From an uncultured Oscillospiraceae bacterium (GTDB lineage Bacteria; Bacillota; Clostridia; Oscillospirales; Acutalibacteraceae), in the NCBI GenBank assembly GCA_900552985.1, contig USBP01000003.1, positions 1 through 19,334 of the forward strand: DNA of 19,334 nucleotides, given 5' to 3'. The notes under the pieces were generated by a model. It worked only from the letters and a program-made list of their open reading frames with translations. It had not been told where the DNA came from and did no database searches. The stretch's first letter is position 1. Every line of letters begins with the position of its first letter. The translations under genes were made by a program, and so were the position numbers. This document shows, piece after piece, positions 14,155 to 19,334 of this stretch.

Positions 14155-15771
14155 TTACGCGGGGTCAGCAGATTTTTTTCGGCTGAGCACAAGCAGTATA
14201 GCTGCTCCGGCCACTGCCGCAAGCAAAGCGGCAGGGAGTGCTTCTCCACCAGTTGACGGGTTCTCAATCGGGCTGGTTTCAGTTTCCTCCATGGGCGGAT
14301 TTGTAGGCTCCTCTGCGCCATCGCCCGGTGCGGAGCTGCCGCCCTCTTCTGGGCGGGATTCTTCCTCCTCGCCGCTGTCAGGCTCGGACGGGGCGGAAGG
14401 CTCTTCAGGTTCCGGCTCCTGCGGCGCCAGCAGCTCAATGAGCAGGATTGGCAACGCATCCTTTTCGCTCAGCCCATCCAGTACCTGCTCAATGATGGGA
14501 AGCGCTTCTTCCGCGCCCTCCATCGAGCCAATCAGCCGCTCAATCTCCGCACGGTTTTGCGTCAAAGCCTCCTGCGCATAGCGCAGCAGCGTTACAAACA
14601 CGGCGGGCTGATCCGCCTTGACGGATTGCCGGTGGGTGTATCCTGCCGCCATGGTCGGGATAGCGGCCAGCTCACCGAGCGAGGCAAGCAGCTCCCAATC
14701 CACTTCCGGCAGCGTCAGCGAAATGCTCTGCCCCTCTATTTCAAGATGCTGCAGCACACCCTGTGCAAGGCCGAAGAGCCCCTCCAGGCTTAAATAGGGT
14801 GCGGCCGCATCCTCCAGGCCGAAGCCGATGGAGCGGCAGACCTCCCGGATTGCCTGAAATACTGCGTCGGAATCATAGACCAGCTGTGGGAGCTTTTGCG
14901 TGAGCGTATCGACCGGCGCATCCAAAAGCGTATCGATCAATGGAAGCAGGGGGGCAAGCGCAAGCTTCAGGTAGGCGTCATGGTGCCCGGTGGCGTCAAT
15001 TGCCTGCTGCGCCTGCTCCGTATAGGCGGCGCTGGTAGGCGCATCCGTGATCCCGAGCGCTTCATAGATGGGGATGAAAAGCTTCTCATAGAGCCCATAG
15101 TGCACAACTCCTTCATCATCCGTTGTGTTCGCAAAGGAAATATCAATGCCGATCAGGCTCAGAATCGGGGAGCCTAAAAGCAGGTTCGTCACCGGGCGCA
15201 ATCCTGCAATAACAGCATCCAAAAAGCCCTCCAGATCGCCATCCGAAAAACCCCAGTTGACCGTAGAGAGCTCCGCTGTCTGCCAGGTTAGCCCCGCTGC
15301 GGAGAGCGCTTTCCCGGCGTTGGCATATTGCTCCTCCGTCAGGCGGGCGGCAACATTCGCCGGAGTTAGCTGATTTTTGATTGCCTGGCTCAGGCTGGGC
15401 TGGCTGGAGAGCGCCTGATCCAACAGCGTTTCCAGCCCGGTATAGAGGGCAACGATGGCCTGCCCGGCCATTTCGTTGATCGCAAGCTGGCCCTTGACAG
15501 CATTTTTGAGGCTGCCGGCCTGCTCTATTTCCGGGAGTAAAAGCTTCAGGATTTCAAGCAGGGCCGGATCGCTCTGCTGAAGCGCCTGAAGCGCCTGCTG
15601 CTGTGTAATGCCCTCCGGGTAAGAGATAGAGCCCGGCGTAAAGGGCTTGGCGAGCGGTTTCACATTGGCTTCCCCAGCTCCGGCGGCGGATGCTGCCAGT
15701 GCAAACGAAGCCGCAGAAAACGCCAGCATAAGCGATAACGCAATTGCAAGCAGTTTATGAATGATTCGCAA
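14155..15771 (-). CDS. Secreted, sortase-anchored wall protein (NPSTG signal)
   Basis: The 538-residue protein has a signal peptide (MRIIHKLLAIALSLMLAFS, cut near residue 26). A long helical Leu/Ala/Gln-rich body runs from about 30 to 450, followed by a Glu/Pro/Ser-rich stretch (about 450-500) like a wall-spanning linker. The end is a sorting signal: NPSTG at 504-508, a hydrophobic segment and the tail RKK. Clostridial class B sortases such as that of Clostridioides difficile accept (S/N)PxTG, so covalent attachment to peptidoglycan is likely. No enzyme domain is recognised in the body. The start is TTG 15771: AGGAGG (15779-15784) lies 6 bases upstream, and the frame's earlier ATG at 15876 has no such site and would hide the signal peptide. 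A promoter lies upstream at 15898-15926 and a strong terminator follows. Confidence 0.8.
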   Translation of the reverse strand: MRIIHKLLAIALSLMLAFSAASFALAASAAGAGEANVKPLAKPFTPGSISYPEGITQQQALQALQQSDPALLEILKLLLPEIEQAGSLKNAVKGQLAINEMAGQAIVALYTGLETLLDQALSSQPSLSQAIKNQLTPANVAARLTEEQYANAGKALSAAGLTWQTAELSTVNWGFSDGDLEGFLDAVIAGLRPVTNLLLGSPILSLIGIDISFANTTDDEGVVHYGLYEKLFIPIYEALGITDAPTSAAYTEQAQQAIDATGHHDAYLKLALAPLLPLIDTLLDAPVDTLTQKLPQLVYDSDAVFQAIREVCRSIGFGLEDAAAPYLSLEGLFGLAQGVLQHLEIEGQSISLTLPEVDWELLASLGELAAIPTMAAGYTHRQSVKADQPAVFVTLLRYAQEALTQNRAEIERLIGSMEGAEEALPIIEQVLDGLSEKDALPILLIELLAPQEPEPEEPSAPSEPDSGEEEESRPEEGGSSAPGDGAEEPTNPPMEETETSPIENPSTGGEALPAALLAAVAGAAILLVLSRKKSADPA

Positions 15772-15897
15772 ATTGGTTCCTCCTGTATTGAAATGATGAA
15801 TATGCTTTTGTCGTAAACAAATCGCGGTGTCTTTAAAATCCTCCTCTCTGAATTCGACTGTTATCATCCGCCGCATGTGCGTTCGGATTGCGCCTTT

Positions 15898-15926
15898 ATG
15901 CTATCATATCTGTATAATAAGGTCAA
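15898..15926 (-). promoter_or_regulatory. Probable promoter of the wall-anchored protein gene
   Basis: On the minus strand, TTGACC (15926-15921) and TAGCAT (15903-15898) are 17 bases apart. The -35 has five of six consensus bases and the -10 four. It gives a leader of about 120 bases before TTG 15771. Confidence 0.5.
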
Positions 15927-16055
15927 ATAAATCACGAAATGTTTTAAAATAATTTACGATATTGGAATAATATTCATAACACATGAAAAAATATAGAAAA
16001 AAATAAGCGTTTAGAAGAATTTATCAAATTTTGCGTGGCCTATGGGCAGGAATAC

Positions 16056-16084
16056 TTGCAATGTGGTTTTTGCATGTGTATAAT
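16056..16084 (+). promoter_or_regulatory. Sigma-A promoter of ileS
   Basis: TTGCAA at 16056-16061 and a perfect TATAAT at 16079-16084 are separated by 17 bases. Transcription would begin near 16091, leaving a leader of about 75 bases. The leader is too short for a T-box and contains none of its signature. Confidence 0.8.
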
Positions 16085-16164
16085 TATATTGTTTATACTC
16101 TGTATGCTTGCGTTTTTACGCTTGCGCTGCAATCGTATTTTCAAGAGTACTGGGAGGGCTTACA

Positions 16165-19100
16165 TTGGCAGAGTCAGAAAAAAACAGCTTTGTTGCGCTG
16201 GAGCATGACGTGATGCGGTTCTGGGAAGAAAACGACTGCTTTCACAAGCTGCGTGAAAAAAACCGCGGGCATGAGATGTTCCGCTTTTTAGACGGCCCGA
16301 TTACGGCGAATAACCCCATGGGGATCCATCATGCCTGGGGGCGCACACTGAAGGATACCTTTATCCGTTACAAGGGCATGCGCGGCTATGATTGCCGCTA
16401 TCAAAATGGATTTGACGCACAGGGCCTCTGGGTAGAGGTTGAGGTGGAAAAGGAGCTCGGTTTCCAGACCAAAAAGGATATTGAGGCCTATGGGATGGAT
16501 CAATTCACCCATAAGTGTGTAGATCGCGTAAAAAAGTTTTCGGGCATCATCACTGAGCAATCCAAGCGGCTGGGCCAGTGGATGGATTGGGAGAACTCCT
16601 ACTTCACCCACACCGATCAAAACATCGGCGGCATCTGGCACTTTTTAAAGACATGCCATGAAAACGGCTGGATTGAGCGGGAATATAAGCCCATGCCCTG
16701 GTGCCCGCGCTGCGGCACCTCGCTCTCCGAGCATGAGATGACCGGCTCCTATAAGCTGATGAAGCATAAATCCGTTTTCTTCAAGCTGCCGGTCGTAGGG
16801 CGCGATTTCAAGATGCTCGCCTGGACGACGACGCCGTGGACGCTTTCGGCCAACGTTTCTCTGGCCGTTAACCCGGAGATTGATTATGTAGAGGTCAAGG
16901 TGAAAAGCGACGATCAGCCGCTTGTCCTTGCAAAAAATGCGATCAAATACCTGGGCGACGATAAGGTTGAAGTGCTGCGCGCCTTCAAGGGCGAGGAGCT
17001 GGTAGGCCTTCCGTTTGAAACCTGTTTCCCCGAGTTTGAGGCGCAGCAGGGCGTGGCGCATGACGTCGTTGCGTGGGAGGATGTCGCCGCCGATGAAGGC
17101 ACCGGCATCGTCCACATCGCGCCCGGCTGCGGCGTGGAAGATTTTGAGCTGGGCCTGCGGCTTGGCCTTGCCCAGATCATGCCCGTGGACGATATGGGTA
17201 TCTTTCTTGACAAGTTCGGCTGGATGACGGGCAAAAACAGCCACGATGTGGCCGATGAGGTGTTTGAGCATCTGGAGCGGGCCGGCAAGCTATATAAAGT
17301 GATGGAATATGAGCACAGCTACCCCGTCTGCTGGCGCTGCAAATCCGAGGTCATCTTCCGCCTGGTGCCCGCCTGGTATATCCGCACGGAGGAGCTCAAG
17401 CCCCGCCTAATTGCAGCCGCTCAAAAGGTGAAGTGGGAACCCGCCTCCAACGGCAAGCGGATGCAGGATTGGCTCAATAACATGGGCGACTGGAACATCT
17501 CCCGCAAGCGTTATTACGGTATGCCGCTCCCGTTTTATCCCTGTGAGCACTGCGGCCATTTGACGGTGGTCGGCTCTAAGGCGGAGCTGAAGGCCATGAG
17601 CACCAACCCGGCAGCTGTAGACGCGCTGCCGGAGCTGCACAGGCCTTGGATTGATGGCGTCAAGATCAAATGCCCAGAGTGCGGCCATGAGGTCTCCCGC
17701 GTCAGTGAGATCGGCGATGTCTGGCTGGATGCAGGTATCGTTCCGTTCTCCACACTTGGCTATTTTGAGGATAAAGAGGCATGGCGCAAAAATTATCCTG
17801 CGGAGTGGATCACGGAGATGCGCGAGCAGGTTCGCCTCTGGTTCTATTCCATGCTCTTCATGAGTGTTGTGCTGGAGGATCGCGCGCCTTATGAGCGAGT
17901 CCTCTCCTATAACACGGTCGTTGCCGAGGATGGCTCCAAATTCTCCAAGACCGGCTTTATGATTAAATTTGACGAGGCGGCAGAAAAGATCGGCGCCGAT
18001 ACAATCCGCTACATGTATGCTGGTGCGCCGGTGGCAAACGATGTGCGTTTTGGTTATAACCTGGGCGATGAGGCTCGGCGCAAGCTGCTTTCTTTCTGGA
18101 ATATTTATACGTTTTTTAACACCTATGCGCAGATCGATCATCCTGTGCTGGAGGGGTACACACCTGATTTCAGCAAGCTGACTCCCACAGACCGCTGGCT
18201 TGTGCTGCGCACCAACGAGTTTATCAAGCGGGCAACCGAGGTGATGGATGACTACAAAACCTATTTGCTTGTCAAGGACTTCGAGGTTTTTGTAGACGAT
18301 ATCTCCAACTGGTATATCCGTACCAACCGCCGCCGTTTCTGGAAAACAGAGGACGAGGCGGATAAGATGGTGGCCTACTGGACGCTGTTCTATGCACTAA
18401 ACACCTGCGTGCAGGTGATGTCGCCCATTATTCCGTTCATGACGGAGCATATCTGGCAGGAGCTCACACGCAAGGTGTTGCCGAACGCTCCCATCAGCGT
18501 ACATCTGAGTGACTGGCCGCAACCGATCTCGGGGATTGTGGATGATGGAGTCATTGAGCAGACACAGCGCGCGCGCGCTGTCATCGCCACGGCGATGCGA
18601 CTGCGCAACGAGCAGCAGCTGAAGGTTCGCCAGCCGCTTCAAAAGCTGTATGTTTGCTGCGGCGAAGCAGAGGCAGAGCAGATTCGTGTGTTTGAGCGCA
18701 ATGTGTTGGATGAACTCAACGTCAAGGAGCTTGTCTATATTCAAGATTTCAACGTGCTGGAGGACGCGTATCTGGGCGTGAACTTCAAGGCTGCCGGCGC
18801 TGTTCTCAAGCAAAACGTCAACAAAATGAAGCAGACGCTGGAAACCGCTTCCGTTGAAGAAATGCAAGCCATGGTGGCCGCTTTTGACGCGGGCGAAAAA
18901 ATTACCGTGCCGGGGTGGGACGGGGCGTTTGATCCTTCCCTCTTCCTGCGCCAGGCAAAGACAAAGGCGGGCATCGTTTCCGCAGAGTGCGGCGAGGGCA
19001 TGGTAATCGCTTTGGATACCGTTTTGACTGATGCTCTGCGCGCGGAGGGCGCTGTGCGTGATATCATCCGTCAATGCCAGCTGCTGCGTAAGGAAGCGGG

Positions 19101-19299
19101 CTATCAGGTGGAGCAGCATATCAAGGCTTCCATTGTGACAGGCAGCGCATTCCTTGCCAGCGCTCTGGATGCGCAAAAGGCACATATCGCCGCCGAGTTG
19201 CTCGCGGATGAGCTCATCCTTGAGCCGATGGAAAGCGCTGATTTATCCAAGTGCATTGCAGTCGGTGAGGATGAAGTGACAATCGCTGTGCAAAAATAA
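16165..19299 (+). CDS. ileS: Isoleucyl-tRNA synthetase, IleS2 type with G-x-H-H signature
   Basis: The 1044-residue enzyme charges tRNA-Ile and edits misactivated valine. Its length and layout match the eukaryote-like IleS2 class. The class I signature, normally H-x-G-H, reads G53-I54-H55-H56 within NNPMGIHHAWGRT. The KMSKS loop is KFSKT at 592-596. The CP1 editing domain shows WTTTPWTL (about 220-227) and GTGIVHIAPGCGVEDF, with the conserved Asp at about 326. Zinc-type pairs appear as CPRCG (180-184), CWRC (389-392), CEHCG (460-464) and CPECG (503-507). NISRKRYYG stands for the usual WISRQRYWG. The start is TTG 16165, 6 bases after GGGAGGG (16152-16158); the ATG at 16108 in the same frame adds 19 residues foreign to the family and lacks a ribosome binding site. 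It has its own promoter and no T-box. Confidence 0.96.
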   Translation: MAESEKNSFVALEHDVMRFWEENDCFHKLREKNRGHEMFRFLDGPITANNPMGIHHAWGRTLKDTFIRYKGMRGYDCRYQNGFDAQGLWVEVEVEKELGFQTKKDIEAYGMDQFTHKCVDRVKKFSGIITEQSKRLGQWMDWENSYFTHTDQNIGGIWHFLKTCHENGWIEREYKPMPWCPRCGTSLSEHEMTGSYKLMKHKSVFFKLPVVGRDFKMLAWTTTPWTLSANVSLAVNPEIDYVEVKVKSDDQPLVLAKNAIKYLGDDKVEVLRAFKGEELVGLPFETCFPEFEAQQGVAHDVVAWEDVAADEGTGIVHIAPGCGVEDFELGLRLGLAQIMPVDDMGIFLDKFGWMTGKNSHDVADEVFEHLERAGKLYKVMEYEHSYPVCWRCKSEVIFRLVPAWYIRTEELKPRLIAAAQKVKWEPASNGKRMQDWLNNMGDWNISRKRYYGMPLPFYPCEHCGHLTVVGSKAELKAMSTNPAAVDALPELHRPWIDGVKIKCPECGHEVSRVSEIGDVWLDAGIVPFSTLGYFEDKEAWRKNYPAEWITEMREQVRLWFYSMLFMSVVLEDRAPYERVLSYNTVVAEDGSKFSKTGFMIKFDEAAEKIGADTIRYMYAGAPVANDVRFGYNLGDEARRKLLSFWNIYTFFNTYAQIDHPVLEGYTPDFSKLTPTDRWLVLRTNEFIKRATEVMDDYKTYLLVKDFEVFVDDISNWYIRTNRRRFWKTEDEADKMVAYWTLFYALNTCVQVMSPIIPFMTEHIWQELTRKVLPNAPISVHLSDWPQPISGIVDDGVIEQTQRARAVIATAMRLRNEQQLKVRQPLQKLYVCCGEAEAEQIRVFERNVLDELNVKELVYIQDFNVLEDAYLGVNFKAAGAVLKQNVNKMKQTLETASVEEMQAMVAAFDAGEKITVPGWDGAFDPSLFLRQAKTKAGIVSAECGEGMVIALDTVLTDALRAEGAVRDIIRQCQLLRKEAGYQVEQHIKASIVTGSAFLASALDAQKAHIAAELLADELILEPMESADLSKCIAVGEDEVTIAVQK

Positions 19300-19323
19300 T
19301 TCATTCGGATAAAGGAAATCAAT

Positions 19324-19334
19324 ATGAGACCCGC
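19324..19334 (+). CDS. Possible start of the next gene (cut by window end)
   Basis: An ATG at 19324 follows AAAGGAA (19311-19317) with a 6-base gap, 24 bases after the ileS stop and with no terminator between. Only M-R-P can be read, so no identity is possible. The call rests on the ribosome binding site and spacing. Confidence 0.35.

Larger units (their letters stand above)
15772..16164. other. Divergent AT-rich intergenic region
   Basis: This 393-base stretch separates the wall-protein gene (leftward) from ileS (rightward). It holds the leader and promoter of each gene, entered separately. The middle (about 15927-16050) is very AT-rich and shows no gene. I looked for T-box elements, expected in many Bacillota before ileS, and found no TGGNACC antiterminator sequence and no terminator hairpin before the ileS start. 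Confidence 0.6.

Noticed and set aside
15772..16164. T-box riboswitch before ileS
   Set aside because: No TGGNACC element, no specifier-stem pattern and no terminator; the leader from the likely promoter is only about 75 bases.
17407..18141. 244-codon ORF antisense to ileS (also 18397-19185)
   Set aside because: Shadow frames of a certain synthetase gene.

Overview
The window looks like a chromosomal segment of a low-to-mid GC Clostridia member (Bacillota), probably an uncultured Oscillospiraceae- or Christensenellaceae-like gut anaerobe. This is inferred from strong AGGAGG-type ribosome binding sites, frequent TTG/GTG starts, an EFR1 flavodoxin-ferredoxin protein, a SpoVB-like flippase, a GPH sugar symporter, an (S/N)PxTG-type wall-anchoring signal and a long IleS2-type isoleucyl-tRNA synthetase. 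No 16S or other taxonomic marker is present, so the lineage is a judgement.

Layout. 1-1424 (+): the last 59 codons of an FAD-dependent oxidoreductase, then tgt (tRNA-guanine transglycosylase). 1514-3094 (-): a SpoVB/MATE-like flippase, convergent with tgt; the two share a hairpin terminator that contains the flippase stop codon. 3199-4511 (+): a secreted beta-helix protein with a clear promoter and a strong terminator. 4581-4835 (+): a small orphan ORF with a good ribosome binding site. 4879-11057 (+): a tightly packed sugar operon of araB (L-ribulokinase), a GH13 oligo-1,6-glucosidase-like enzyme with an extra N-terminal module, a lipoprotein, a GPH-family symporter and a small membrane protein with an HEYGH motif. 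11098-11859 (+): an EFR1-family flavodoxin/ferredoxin protein. 11900-14035 (+): upp with its own promoter and terminator, then a pentapeptide-repeat protein, a DUF1653 protein and an ArsC/Spx-like protein. 14096-15771 (-): a large secreted protein ending in an NPSTG sorting signal. 15772-16164: AT-rich divergent promoter region. 16165-19299 (+): ileS with an altered class I signature, followed at the window edge by a possible new start codon.

How the genes work together. The sugar operon is internally coherent: a cation-coupled glycoside symporter for uptake, a cytoplasmic alpha-glucosidase to split the product, and a kinase for ribulose. The isomerase and epimerase expected beside araB are not in the window. 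The most noteworthy items are the IleRS with a G-x-H-H signature in place of H-x-G-H (a form linked to mupirocin hyper-resistance in IleRS2 enzymes), the module fused to the GH13 enzyme, the small HEYGH membrane protein, a probable CTG start for the lipoprotein, and a hairpin that hides the ribosome binding site of the flippase. I saw no CRISPR array, insertion sequence, rRNA, tRNA or phage gene.
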